A model generated the notes under the pieces. It searched no databases. It saw only the letters and a list, made by a program, of their open reading frames with translations, and had not been told where the DNA came from. From an uncultured Flavobacterium sp. (GTDB lineage Bacteria > Bacteroidota > Bacteroidia > Flavobacteriales > Flavobacteriaceae), in the NCBI GenBank assembly GCA_934636265.1, contig CAKUAD010000008.1, forward strand, positions 1 through 64,000: a DNA stretch of 64,000 nt. The letters are read 5' to 3'. Numbering within the stretch: the stretch's first letter is position 1; the number at the start of each line of letters is the position of its first letter. The translations under genes were made by a program, and so were the position numbers. Below are positions 17,212-26,600 of the stretch, piece after piece.

Positions 17212-20115
17212 CTAACTTTGATACGCATCCGTAATATAGTTATAGATATGCTCACGTACAGGTTGCATCATATTAAAGTTGATTCTTACAACCGATACAT
17301 TTTTGCCCTCGTCGTTTTTTAAATAGTCTTCTTCAAAGCTACTGTCAATTGGCGTAATGTCACCCATGTAATAAAAGGACTTACCCTCATCATTGTTCTT
17401 TTTTATAAATAACAAGATGCGAAGGTCTTTTTCATTGCGGATGGCAAGAATATCGGGACTTGTCAATTTGCGTCCGGACTTTGACATCCAAGTAAACTCA
17501 TATGGATTTACAAATTCGTCTTCATATTTGGTGCTTGCTGAAATATGGTCTTCTTTGTGGTAATTCACAAAGAGGGCGCAATATTTTTTGTCTGTACTAA
17601 TTATCGACCCACCGATGTTTTGCGCGTTGACGTTTTTCTTCCAATTTAAAATTCGTAGGACATCTTTGCGCGAATATTTTCGGTACAGTACAAAGCCTCC
17701 AAGGAAGTCAGTCGTCGAAAAAAGACTATCGAAAGTTCGAATCGAGTAAATAGTTGAATCGAGTAGGAAGGTTTTAAAAATGGGATTATCCAAATGCTCT
17801 ATAAAAGATTCAGTTAATTGGATTTTTCCATTTACCATTTTGACAATTTCAAAACCGTATATAGTTCCGACTGGAGTTTCGACGTTTTTATACTTCTCCG
17901 TTACGAATTGGAGATTGAGATTTGTCAAACAAGACTCTAACGTTTCGTCGGTAAGTTGATGGCCATACTTTTCGAACAAGAGATTTTTAAATTCATCTAC
18001 TGTTATTTCCTTGTTGTTTATCAAATGCTTGAGTAGCACGCTATCTTCGATTCGTTTTGTATTATTGATTTCACACGAAAAAACTTCCAACAACTTTTCT
18101 TGATCTGAAGTAAGTGCGTCCGTAAATGCTTCTCCTATTGATTTTAGGAAATTATAATACGATTTTGAATAGTTCACGTATAATTGAGGGTCGCGGGAAC
18201 CGTGGTCTAAAAAGTCGACCATTTTTGGGATATGGCCCAATTTGAACTTTAGAAGTCTATAGTCATTAACCAAATCTTTCTTTGTCTGCATATTGGCAGA
18301 ATCGATAGCTTGGAAAATTTTATCCTTTGAAATTTTATCAAAATTGATAGTAGAACATCCTGGAATAAGTGCGCTTCCCGTTGTCATTAGGTTCCTCAGT
18401 GTATCTTTATTATAACTGGTGTCGCCATATAAAGCAACAGGGACTAAATAGTTGTTGGAATAATTACCGATAAAGTCAATTACAGTCAAATAATCTTTTG
18501 TGTCTATTTTACGCAACCCACGTCCTAGTTGCTGAACAAATACTATAGCGGACTGAGTGGGGCGCAGCATAATCACCTGATTAACTTTTGGTATGTCGAT
18601 GCCCTCATTAAAAATATCAACCGTAAAAATGTAATCGAGTTGTTTAGGTTCGGCCTCGAGTTTTTCTATTGCAGCAGCCCTTTCTTCCTCAGAATTATCT
18701 CCAGTTAAAGCTACCGTTTTAAATCCTAATTCATTAAAAGATTTTGATAGTTCGACGCTTTCTGCAACTTTTGAACAAAATATTAATCCTCGAACGTTGT
18801 TGTCGTCGCAGCCATAAAAATTTGCAGCCTCTACAATTCGGCGAACTCTTTCTTTGGACGTCAAAAGGCGAAAATCACTGTTTTCTTTTAAAAGTTCTCC
18901 GTCAACTGTGATGTCAGTCACGCCATAATAGTGAAATGGCGTGAGCATCTCCTCATCGAGTGCCTGATGAAGACGAATCTCATATGCTAGTTTGTAATCA
19001 AATAGTTTAAAAATGTCGAAACCGTCGGTTCTCTCGGGAGTCGCCGTCATCCCCAGTAAAAACCGAGGCGTAAAATAATTAAAAACTGATTGATAAGAAT
19101 CCGCCCCGGCGCGATGGGTTTCGTCAATTACAATGTAATCAAAATGATCAGGTGTAAACCTCGTCCGATGCGCCTCTTTAGAGATTGTTTGAACGGTTGA
19201 GAACACAAAATCTGCCTCTAGTTCTTTAATATTCCCCGTGTACATCCCCATGGAAATTTGGGAGCCAAAAATCTTTCGGTAAGATTTCAGTGCGGCTCGC
19301 GCAATGTTTTCGCGATGTACCACGAACAAAAACTTTCGGGGGTTAAAAACTTTTACATCAAATGCAGACAAATAAGTTTTACCTGTCCCGGTTGCCGAAA
19401 TTAACAACGCACGTTGAGCGCCGCCGCGTCTCAGTTTCTCAATATTGGCCAAAGCCGCTCGTTGCATGCTGTTAGGCGAAATCGCTTCCTCATCCTCTAT
19501 TTTTTGCGTAGCATATCTAAGCCTCGCATTTTGTCTCAGATAGGTTATATTATACGCTCGAATAAATTCGTCATTGACAAGAACTGCGCGGTCAAATTCA
19601 CTTTTAAATTCGAGCAATGCCTCAGAAATAATATGGCTTTCTAGCGTTGCAGACACTTTTAGATTCCACTCTTTGTTGGAACATAAAGCAGGAGCAGTAA
19701 GGTTACTGCTGCCCACAATTAAATTATAAAATGTCTCTTTCCTGAATAGGTATCCTTTAGAATGAAAATTTCCCTCGGTGGCGATACGGAGTTCTATGTT
19801 GTCAAATTTCAACAAACGCTCTAAAGCCGCTGGTTGGGTAAAATTCAAGTACTGCGATACCAGAATTTTTCCGCGAATTTTTCGTTGTCGGAGTTCTTCC
19901 AACCGATTCATCAAAGTAGCTACACCACTAGTGGTTGCAAAGGCAACCGAAATCCAAAATTCGTCACAGTTTCGTAATTCTGAATCAATTGTAGTTAGGA
20001 CTTTGGTTCCCGCCGACTTATCGTTAACAAGAAACCGCGGAATTAAATTTTTGTCCGCGTGAATCAATTTGTCTATATAACCTGTTTGAAGACTTTGTGC
20101 TAACGCTTGATTCAT
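17212..20115 (-). CDS. PLD-nuclease/DEAD-box helicase with DUF3427 C-terminus
   Basis: 967 residues. The N-terminal phospholipase-D-type nuclease domain (about 30-180) has H118-x-K120 and GSSNLT (135-140). A superfamily 2 helicase follows: Walker A ATGTGKT (241-247), DETH (331-334), TAT (357-359), then the second RecA domain with VDIFNEGIDIPKVN and QQLGRGLRK. The last ~400 residues match the DUF3427 type of C-terminal region. The start overlaps the NUDIX stop by 4 bases (ATGA) and the HelD-like gene follows after 6 bases. Proteins of this architecture occur in defence islands; I infer an ATP-driven nuclease acting on foreign DNA. The DNA is visibly AT-richer than the ribosomal genes. Confidence 0.85.
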   Translation of the reverse strand: MNQALAQSLQTGYIDKLIHADKNLIPRFLVNDKSAGTKVLTTIDSELRNCDEFWISVAFATTSGVATLMNRLEELRQRKIRGKILVSQYLNFTQPAALERLLKFDNIELRIATEGNFHSKGYLFRKETFYNLIVGSSNLTAPALCSNKEWNLKVSATLESHIISEALLEFKSEFDRAVLVNDEFIRAYNITYLRQNARLRYATQKIEDEEAISPNSMQRAALANIEKLRRGGAQRALLISATGTGKTYLSAFDVKVFNPRKFLFVVHRENIARAALKSYRKIFGSQISMGMYTGNIKELEADFVFSTVQTISKEAHRTRFTPDHFDYIVIDETHRAGADSYQSVFNYFTPRFLLGMTATPERTDGFDIFKLFDYKLAYEIRLHQALDEEMLTPFHYYGVTDITVDGELLKENSDFRLLTSKERVRRIVEAANFYGCDDNNVRGLIFCSKVAESVELSKSFNELGFKTVALTGDNSEEERAAAIEKLEAEPKQLDYIFTVDIFNEGIDIPKVNQVIMLRPTQSAIVFVQQLGRGLRKIDTKDYLTVIDFIGNYSNNYLVPVALYGDTSYNKDTLRNLMTTGSALIPGCSTINFDKISKDKIFQAIDSANMQTKKDLVNDYRLLKFKLGHIPKMVDFLDHGSRDPQLYVNYSKSYYNFLKSIGEAFTDALTSDQEKLLEVFSCEINNTKRIEDSVLLKHLINNKEITVDEFKNLLFEKYGHQLTDETLESCLTNLNLQFVTEKYKNVETPVGTIYGFEIVKMVNGKIQLTESFIEHLDNPIFKTFLLDSTIYSIRTFDSLFSTTDFLGGFVLYRKYSRKDVLRILNWKKNVNAQNIGGSIISTDKKYCALFVNYHKEDHISASTKYEDEFVNPYEFTWMSKSGRKLTSPDILAIRNEKDLRILLFIKKNNDEGKSFYYMGDITPIDSSFEEDYLKNDEGKNVSVVRINFNMMQPVREHIYNYITDAYQS

Positions 20116-20504
20116 TCTGTTTGGAGTTTATTCACAATTGGAATGTCAGCGGCTGCCCAATCGAGCCGGTGCAAAGTGTCTTTAGATAGCCACCGAGCTT
20201 CAATGTGTTCTGTCAAATGCACGTCTTGGGTATCGGTTGTACATAAAAAACTGTGCATAACCAAAACGAAATCCGGATAAGAGTGTTCGACAGTCAAAAA
20301 CTCATTATCAATGCGAATATTAATCTTAAGCTCTTCTTTTATTTCTCTTGCCAATGCCTCTTCTTTTGTTTCACCGGCTTCAACTTTTCCGCCTGGGAAT
20401 TCCCATTTAAAAGCAATGTAATCATACTTATTATCACCTCTTTGAACGCAAAGAATTTTGTCGTCAATAGTAACGATGGCAGCAACAACTTCAATAGTTT
20501 TCAT
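20112..20504 (-). CDS. MutT-like NUDIX hydrolase, first gene of the helicase operon
   Basis: 130 residues, starting at MKTIEVVAAIVT. The NUDIX box is GGKVEAGETKEEALAREIKE around G39, E45, R53, E54, E57 and E58; the box position that is usually glycine is K60. QRGDNKYDYIAFKWEFPGG is typical of MutT-like (8-oxo-)dGTP pyrophosphatases, though the substrate cannot be told. The frame is open upstream to 20552, but those 16 codons overlap the promoter at 20522-20553, so 20504 is the better start. It overlaps the helicase gene by 4 bases. In this context it may hydrolyse a modified nucleotide or signal molecule; that is inference. Confidence 0.88.
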   Translation of the reverse strand: MKTIEVVAAIVTIDDKILCVQRGDNKYDYIAFKWEFPGGKVEAGETKEEALAREIKEELKINIRIDNEFLTVEHSYPDFVLVMHSFLCTTDTQDVHLTEHIEARWLSKDTLHRLDWAAADIPIVNKLQTE

Positions 20505-20521
20505 AGATATAGTAAAGGTAT

Positions 20522-20553
20522 CAAACATAACAAATTTAACAGGCCATACCAAA
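20522..20553 (-). promoter_or_regulatory. Bacteroidota-type promoter of the NUDIX-helicase operon
   Basis: On the minus strand TTTG (20550-20553), a 20-base spacer and TATGTTTG (20522-20529) match the TTTG / TAnnTTTG consensus of Bacteroidota sigma-ABfr. Transcription would start near 20516, about 12 bases before the NUDIX ATG at 20504. Confidence 0.7.
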
Positions 20554-20673
20554 CATTATTATGAATCCTATTGTCAGGGTTATAGCATCAAATCTTGAAT
20601 TTTTTAAATCTGAACAGTGTCAACCCTTACACCTGTGAATTAATAAATTCTTCTCATATACAACCCCCGCCCC

Positions 20674-21624
20674 CTACAAAAACCCCCATCGCTCCCCATG
20701 CGCCATCAAGTTCGCAGCACCCGGATAATACCTCGCATCCGATGGCAAAATAATCGGGCGTCCGTCAAATTGGGCGATGGAGTACGGCGAATCTTTCTCG
20801 GTGATTTGTGCAGAAACTTTAACCGCATAATCAGCGGTAATCGTTATCAGGCCGCGGTCAAGTGCGCGGTGCAAATTGGGACACAGTGATATCCCGTTTG
20901 AAATGGTATCATCCTTTGATTCGGCAAAGGGCACAATATGACAGGCATCAATCATTTGTGCATTGGTGGTGGTCTCAATACGCATTCCTGAAATCGCGCA
21001 TTGGTAATTGTAGATCCTGGGAACCACTTTTTTAAAAATGCCGCCCCGCACAAAAATCTCTTCTTCAAAGGCTTCAATAGACATCGTCTTTTCTAACGAT
21101 TCAATCCTGAGTTCGTACTGCTGCGGATCTTCATTGAGGATTTCATTTTGAATCGACAGGCCTGATTCAATTTGTGAAAAGGGTAATAAATTGGCGCCGG
21201 GAAAATAGTGTTTTATCAGCGTTTCCTGAAAAAGGTTGTTGTCATGCGGGTCTTTTAACAACGCAAACAACTCAAAGTCAATTTGCGCACCGTGTACAAA
21301 CCGCTTTAAAACCCCTAAACTGGAAATGCTCTGCGGCATGGCCTGCGCACCTACGGGTATCAGTGTCCAGAACGGCTCTGACCGCATGTGGTAAAACGGA
21401 AGCGAAAACGTAGGGACGTGTGGTGTTGAGACCAACCTACTCCACACCTCCTTAAACTCCAGGACAAGATCGGGCGTGATAAATATTTTAGGACTGTCAA
21501 TCGTACCGTTTAAAATGAGTCGGCACAACGCCAAAAGCAGTACGGGCTTATGAGGTGCGCCACCGTGTACCGCCGCCCTTCGGAGCTTTTTAAACTGGCC
21601 AAGATATCTTGCAAGGGCTTCCAA
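20674..21624 (-). CDS. HNH restriction-type endonuclease, possibly phosphorothioate-DNA binding
   Basis: 316 residues. The C-terminal half has an HNH fold: YQCAISGMRIE, then DACHIVPFAESKDDTISNG and LCPNLHRALDRGLI, giving the histidine-asparagine-histidine set near residues 225-265. The N-terminal part (PHKPVLLLALCRLILNG at about 25, and SLPFYHMRSEPFWTL near 90) resembles the sulfur-binding domain of McrA-like enzymes that recognise phosphorothioate-modified DNA. A type IV restriction enzyme is therefore the best guess: HNH is clear, the recognition domain is inferred. It lies upstream of the NUDIX-helicase operon in the same direction but is separated from it by 169 bases and that operon's own promoter. 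Confidence 0.78.
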   Translation of the reverse strand: MEALARYLGQFKKLRRAAVHGGAPHKPVLLLALCRLILNGTIDSPKIFITPDLVLEFKEVWSRLVSTPHVPTFSLPFYHMRSEPFWTLIPVGAQAMPQSISSLGVLKRFVHGAQIDFELFALLKDPHDNNLFQETLIKHYFPGANLLPFSQIESGLSIQNEILNEDPQQYELRIESLEKTMSIEAFEEEIFVRGGIFKKVVPRIYNYQCAISGMRIETTTNAQMIDACHIVPFAESKDDTISNGISLCPNLHRALDRGLITITADYAVKVSAQITEKDSPYSIAQFDGRPIILPSDARYYPGAANLMAHGERWGFL

Positions 21625-21708
21625 TAGCTTTTTTACTTAAAAGCAAATATTGCGATTTGTTTTGGATAAAGTACAAAATCCGGGCGGGTTCACTCGCATA
21701 TCTTCCCA

Positions 21709-21849
21709 AACGCAATCCCCCTCGTGTTAAATCCAAAACCGAATTTTTTTTTAACACACTTTTTGTGGTAAAATAAAATCGCAAAAAAATTTTACACAAC
21801 TGCGCGCACCAACCCATAACTCTCCACCCTTTTTTTGTGGTCGTAAACC
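21709..21849. repeat. 141-bp direct repeat, copy A
   Basis: Near-identical to 23452-23592, same orientation, 1743 bp apart. It covers tripartite element copy 2 and the last codons of the luciferase-like monooxygenase gene. The two copies differ by a few substitutions and a shift in a poly-T run. Copy A is the one joined to the intact gene. Confidence 0.85.
21724..21799 (+). repeat. Tripartite palindromic element, copy 2
   Basis: GTGT (21724-21727), 27 bases, CACACTTTTTGTG (21755-21767), 26 bases, ACACAA (21794-21799). It fills the gap between the HNH gene start and the monooxygenase stop, overlapping the stop codon. Block spacing is identical to the other three copies. Confidence 0.75.
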
Positions 21850-22772
21850 GGGGTGCTGATCATGATTTCATCGGCGGCGGTGGCCTCGATAAAGGCTGTG
21901 AGTTCGCGTTTTACCGTTTCAGGCGCGCCTACAAACGAGTACCTGATCATTTGCTGCAAGGCCGCTTCCTCCAGCGGATCCATAAAATCAGTAGGGTCAA
22001 CCGGGGGCGGCATTTTAAGGCGACGGCCGGTAAGGATTCCCAAAAACAAAAGTTTGAATGAGGTGGCCAGGTATTGGGCTTCCTCGTTGGTAGCAGCCGC
22101 AATCACGTTGATGCACGGCATAAAGTACGGCCGGTCAAGGTGCTCGCTGGGTTTAAAGTTTTTGCGGTAAATGGCCGACGCGTCCATGAGGTGCGCCGGC
22201 GCAAAGTGGCTGGCAAACGCATAAGGCAAACCCATTTGGGCCGCCAGATACGCGCTGTCGGTACTCGAACCCAAAATCCAAATCGGGATGTCCAGTCCTT
22301 CGCCGGGAATGGCGCGAACCGCTCCGGTATTGTTCTGTGCCGATAAATACCGCATCAGCTCCCGGATGTTGCCCTCAAAATCCATCACCGCCCGCTGATC
22401 GCGCCGCAGCGCCATAGCCGTAAGCTGATCGGTTCCGGGCGCACGTCCCAATCCAAGATCGATTCGGCCCGGAAAAAGCGTGGCCAAGGTGCCAAATTGT
22501 TCGGCCACCACAAGCGGGGCATGATTGGGCAACATAATCCCACCCGATCCAATCCTTATCGTCTTGGTAGCCTGCGCCACATGTCCCATCAACACCGACG
22601 TCGCACTCGAGGCCACACCTTCCATATTGTGGTGTTCAGCCAGCCAGAAACGGTTGTAACCCATACGTTCAGCGGCTTGTGCAAGACCCGCCGAATTGGC
22701 AAAAGCATCAGCAGCCGAGTGGCCCTGGGTAACCATCGCCAGGTCGAGAATTGATAGGGGAGGGAAACTCAT
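21792..22772 (-). CDS. LLM-class flavin-dependent oxidoreductase
   Basis: Bacterial luciferase-like monooxygenase, 326 residues, a TIM barrel using reduced FMN. Family features are [19 protein letters not shown] at the start, [43 protein letters not shown] and [16 protein letters not shown], as in the YhbW/MsnO8 subgroup. The substrate is unknown. The gene's last 18 codons are duplicated in a 141-bp repeat 1.7 kb away. GC content looks like the core genes, unlike the adjacent helicase operon, so it may be a resident gene next to acquired ones. Confidence 0.9.
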   Translation of the reverse strand: MSFPPLSILDLAMVTQGHSAADAFANSAGLAQAAERMGYNRFWLAEHHNMEGVASSATSVLMGHVAQATKTIRIGSGGIMLPNHAPLVVAEQFGTLATLFPGRIDLGLGRAPGTDQLTAMALRRDQRAVMDFEGNIRELMRYLSAQNNTGAVRAIPGEGLDIPIWILGSSTDSAYLAAQMGLPYAFASHFAPAHLMDASAIYRKNFKPSEHLDRPYFMPCINVIAAATNEEAQYLATSFKLLFLGILTGRRLKMPPPVDPTDFMDPLEEAALQQMIRYSFVGAPETVKRELTAFIEATAADEIMISTPVYDHKKRVESYGLVRAVV

Positions 22773-22882
22773 TTGCGTAAAGATTCGGATAAGGGATTAA
22801 CCGGTAGGATTGGTTATCGCGGTAATTAAAGTTTCAAGTATTTTTAAACTTCCTACTCCCGCGATTTAGGTAGACGAAACCG

Positions 22883-23323
22883 TCAATTGTAAACACGATT
22901 GAATTGAAGCCCCGGCAGTGGCTTTAACCTGCTGTTGGAAGAAGTTTTATTTTGAATATCCGATATCAATTTTTCAACAACAGGGATTGATTCTTTATCC
23001 ATCATGTTTCTATTCAAGATAATTTTATTTTTCCCAGATTTAAAAATGTATTCTCCTGCAAAAATCTTGGCTTGAACAATTTCCGAAATTGGAATTGTAG
23101 CGCCAAGATCTTTTTTTAACCCACTATGTCGCACTTCAAAATAGTTCCGCTTCTTTTTATAGAGAAAGGAGCCCAGATAAACCAGTGACACTGCCAAAAT
23201 GAAGTAAAATTTTGAAGCACCGTATAACCATGATCCTAAACTGACAGCTGCGCAAATTACACCTACAATCAGATCGATATTCGTTTGTTTTTGATTGTAT
23301 TTTATTTTGATTTCTTGTATCAC
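22883..23323 (-). CDS. Small membrane protein of unknown function
   Basis: 146 residues, AT-rich. Two adjacent hydrophobic segments at about residues 17-34 and 38-55 (LIVGVICAAVSLGSWLYG and FYFILAVSLVYLGSFLY) suggest a hairpin in the inner membrane. They are followed by a soluble part of strands and a helix (ISEIVQAKIFAGEYIFKSG, then IPVVEKLISDI) that could be a PH-like fold. I do not recognise a family. It lies between the monooxygenase and the second 141-bp repeat, transcribed in the same direction. Confidence 0.6.
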   Translation of the reverse strand: MIQEIKIKYNQKQTNIDLIVGVICAAVSLGSWLYGASKFYFILAVSLVYLGSFLYKKKRNYFEVRHSGLKKDLGATIPISEIVQAKIFAGEYIFKSGKNKIILNRNMMDKESIPVVEKLISDIQNKTSSNSRLKPLPGLQFNRVYN

Positions 23324-23466
23324 AATTGATTAGAATTTCTCCAATGTTAGCCGTTTCGCACAGTTGCGGGATTGGAACCTGAGCGCGCACAATCATGAGG
23401 AACCTCAAGCGAGTGCCGGCCTTTTTGCTAACTTACAAAAAAGCAAAAGCCAACGCAATCCCCCTC

Positions 23467-23542
23467 GTGGTAAATCCAAAACCGAAATTTTTTTTAACAC
23501 ACTTTTTGTGGTAAAATAAAATCGCAAAAAAAATTTACACAA
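23467..23542 (+). repeat. Tripartite palindromic element, copy 3
   Basis: GTGG (23467-23470, one mismatch to GTGT), 27 bases, CACACTTTTTGTG (23498-23510), 26 bases, ACACAA (23537-23542). It lies inside direct repeat copy B, so it is not independent of copy 2. Confidence 0.72.
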
Positions 23543-23591
23543 CTGCGCGCATCAACCCATAACCCTCTACCCTTTTTTTGTGGTCGTAAAC
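23535..23591 (-). pseudogene. 3' fragment of a luciferase-like monooxygenase gene
   Basis: Eighteen codons plus stop read [18 protein letters not shown], against [18 protein letters not shown] at the end of the intact gene at 21792-22772. Nothing upstream continues the frame into that family. It is a remnant of a duplicated or recombined copy; the two amino-acid differences suggest the copy is not recent or came from a related strain. Confidence 0.75.
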
Positions 23592-23670
23592 CCGTCCATC
23601 AGTTTCCAGCCTGACTCACTAAAATTATAATTTCTACTGCTAACCATAGGCAGTCGCAAATCCTTAATCC

Positions 23671-26600
23671 CTACATCTTCAAAATCTTCAATGTCCTGAC
23701 CCCGTGTCGAGTTTCAATTTTCACCAAATACGTTCCGCGCGAAAGGCCCGACAGGTCAACCCCATGGCTGGTTTGCCGCACCGGCTGGTCAAGTATGGTT
23801 TGACCCATAATGTTCAGCACCTTGATCGATTCAATCACTTGGGTGTGCGATACGTGAAGTACGTCGCTTACAGGGTTCGGGTAAATCTTTAAACCGTCAG
23901 CCATAACCGGATTGACGCCCAACGATCCCGTAAAAACCGTCGATGCCGTATTGGTGGTAATAGGCTCGTTAAAATCAAAATAAATATCGGCGGTGCTGTT
24001 TACCACGTCATTTACCATAACACCGGCCACCGGCTTGATCCTGTAGGTGATAAACCCGTGCGAGTTGGGTTCGTCCATCTCGCTGGCCGCCAAATTGATG
24101 TTGTTAAAAACAAAGCGCAGGTTGCCGTCAACCATTTCAACGCGGCCCGGATGGCTCAGGCTTTCCAGTTGCAGGGTAGTCCAGTCAAGGTTGGCGTCAA
24201 GGGTGTTTTCAACGCGGATGTTGATGGCGCTGGCCGTTCCGGTATTCTGAAAGCGGATAACGTAGTTCAGGTATTTTCCGGCATCTTCAATCGGCACTTG
24301 ATTTCCTTGCAGGCAACGGATGTCGTTGGGATCATAGGAACCTATAAACACCTGGCTTAGTGGAAATGAGTTGTCGCCCGTTACGGCATCGGGGGCAGCC
24401 GGATTGATGGTAGCCGTTAAAAGCAACGTGTTGCCGTTTACCACCGTAGGCGGGGCAAAGGCCAAAAATTCAACCTCAAGGGTGCGCGTTTCAAAAAGCT
24501 CCAGGTTGCTGTAATTAAATTCAAGCGTCGCAGCGGTTTGTGCCGATGGTGACTGGCTGGCGTCAACAAAGCTGAGTTTGGCGTTCTCGTATTCCAGCAC
24601 AAGGGTTCCGCCCGATGGCATGGTGCCGTTGTTGCGGTAAACAATCCGATAGCGGGCCGGAAAGCCCGGTCTGAGTTCGGTAATCGGGTAAAGGCTCACG
24701 GTCACATCGTGTACCTCGCCGGTGGGCGTCATGCAAAAATTGGCCACATAGCTGTTGTTCATCCCGCTAAAACTAAAGGTGTGCTGGGCCGGTGCGGCCG
24801 TAAAATATTCCGGCAGATTGGTGGTCAGGGCGGTGGTGTAGTTGCCCGGACTTACCGGCATTTGGTAACTGCCGTCAGGATTGGTAAAGGTGGCGTAGTT
24901 ATGACCGCCGGTGCTCGACAGGACCATAAGGTTGGCCGCGGTTAGATCGGCGGCGGTACAGCCGTTTGCATCGGCATCAATGGTTACCGTACCGGAAATG
25001 GTATTGCCCAGTTCGCCCATGTTGTGAAACACCGACACTTTGGCGATAGTACTGGCAAACTGCCGCCCAAATATGGCAATTACGTCTTTTTTGCCGTCGT
25101 TGTCGATATCGGCCACCGTTACGGCATCAGCTATGGCATTGTTAAACTCTTCTTTGATCATCACACGCGGGGCAAACGTCCCGTCGCCGTTGTTGGGATA
25201 CCAGGCCAATTGCCCCGAGGTCTGTTCGTGGCCCGCGGCGGTCAGTACGTCTACGTCGCCATCGTTGTCCATATCGGCAGCCCACACATCCTGGCCGTGA
25301 ATGCTCAGGCTTGACACCACTTGGCTGTTACTGCCAAAAACGCCGTTTACATTTTCATACCAAATAACGGCATTAAACGCGCCCCCACCGTTGGCGTCTA
25401 CGCCCACAATGTCCAAATCACCATCTCCGTCTAAATCAGCCGGGTAAACGGCCATCAGGCGGTCCATGTACATGCTGCTTTGATTAACAAACGCGCCCAG
25501 TCCGTTGGTGTTTTTATAATAGTCGGTGTATGAATTGTAGGAGGAGACGATAAAATCCATGTCACCGTCGCCGTCCATGTCGGCAATCTGTAAAGACGTG
25601 AGCGATCCGTTATTTCCGCCGGGATTGTAGATGGTCTGTTCGGCGCCAAACGTCCCGTCGCCATTGTTGGCATACCACACCAGTTTGTCGTTGTTGTATT
25701 GTCCGGTAAGCAGGTCATGATCGCCGTCGCCATCCAAGTCGGCCGCGCGTATGATGGTAGCCTGGTTGGCCGCGCTCACCACATGCTGCACCTCAAAGTT
25801 GCCGTTGCCGTCGTTTTCCCGCCAAAACAATGAACTGCCCTGGCGCGAGGCAATGTCCAAATCGCCGTCGCCGTCCAGGTCAACAGGGTAGGCAATGGGC
25901 GTTTGGTTGCCCACCGTGACGCTCTCGGTGATGATGTGTTCCTTTCCAAAAAAACCAATCCCATTGACATTTTCCAGCCAGGTCAGCTTGGCATCGTGTT
26001 GCGAATTGGCCAGCAGGTCCAGATCGCCGTCGCCGTCAAAATCGCCGGTGTAAACAAAATTAGGGCTTTCAATCGCGCGCCCAATGACCAATTGACGGCC
26101 AAAGTTCCCGTTGTCCAGGTTTTTGTACCAGGCTACTTTGTCATCGTCGTATGAGGCAGAAATCAAGTCGTTTTTGCCGTCGCCGTCCAAGTCGGCGGTA
26201 ATGACACTGCGCACTTCATACGCCCTGGTCGTCAGCACCTGTGCGGCTGAAAAGGCGCCCACCCCGTCAGTGTTGCCATGCCAGCCAATCTCGTTGGTCC
26301 CGGCGTATACAACGTCCATGGTATTGTCGCCGTTCAAATCGGTTACAAAAGCCGTATAGGTATTCATGGCCGATGAGGTGATGACAATCTCGTCGGAAAA
26401 GGCCCCCTGCCCGTCGGTATTTTTAAACCAAGCCACCTGGTTGTGGCTGCGCTGGGCAGTGACGATGTCCTGATCGCCATCATTGTCCATGTCGGCTGTG
26501 CTGATATAACTGATGCCGCTGGCGGTGGTTGAAATGGTAACCGGCGGGGCCAATACATTGTTACCGGTATTCTCAAACCACGCAAGTTTGTTGCTGTTGC

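Larger units (their letters stand above)
23452..23592. repeat. 141-bp direct repeat, copy B
   Basis: Second copy of the sequence at 21709-21849, same orientation. It carries a tripartite element and an 18-codon gene fragment but no intact reading frame. Confidence 0.85.
23324..23670. other. Intergenic stretch, 347 bp, with repeat copy B
   Basis: No complete gene. The first 128 bases show nothing recognisable. 23452-23592 is copy B of the 141-bp direct repeat, including element copy 3 and a fossil of the monooxygenase 3' end. The last ~78 bases before the stop of the FG-GAP protein gene are AT-rich and contain no terminator that I can see. Confidence 0.6.

Noticed and set aside
24058-24360. 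Open frames of 60-100 codons antisense to the secreted protein genes
   Set aside because: GC-biased third positions of the real genes create long antisense frames; none has a recognisable domain or start context.
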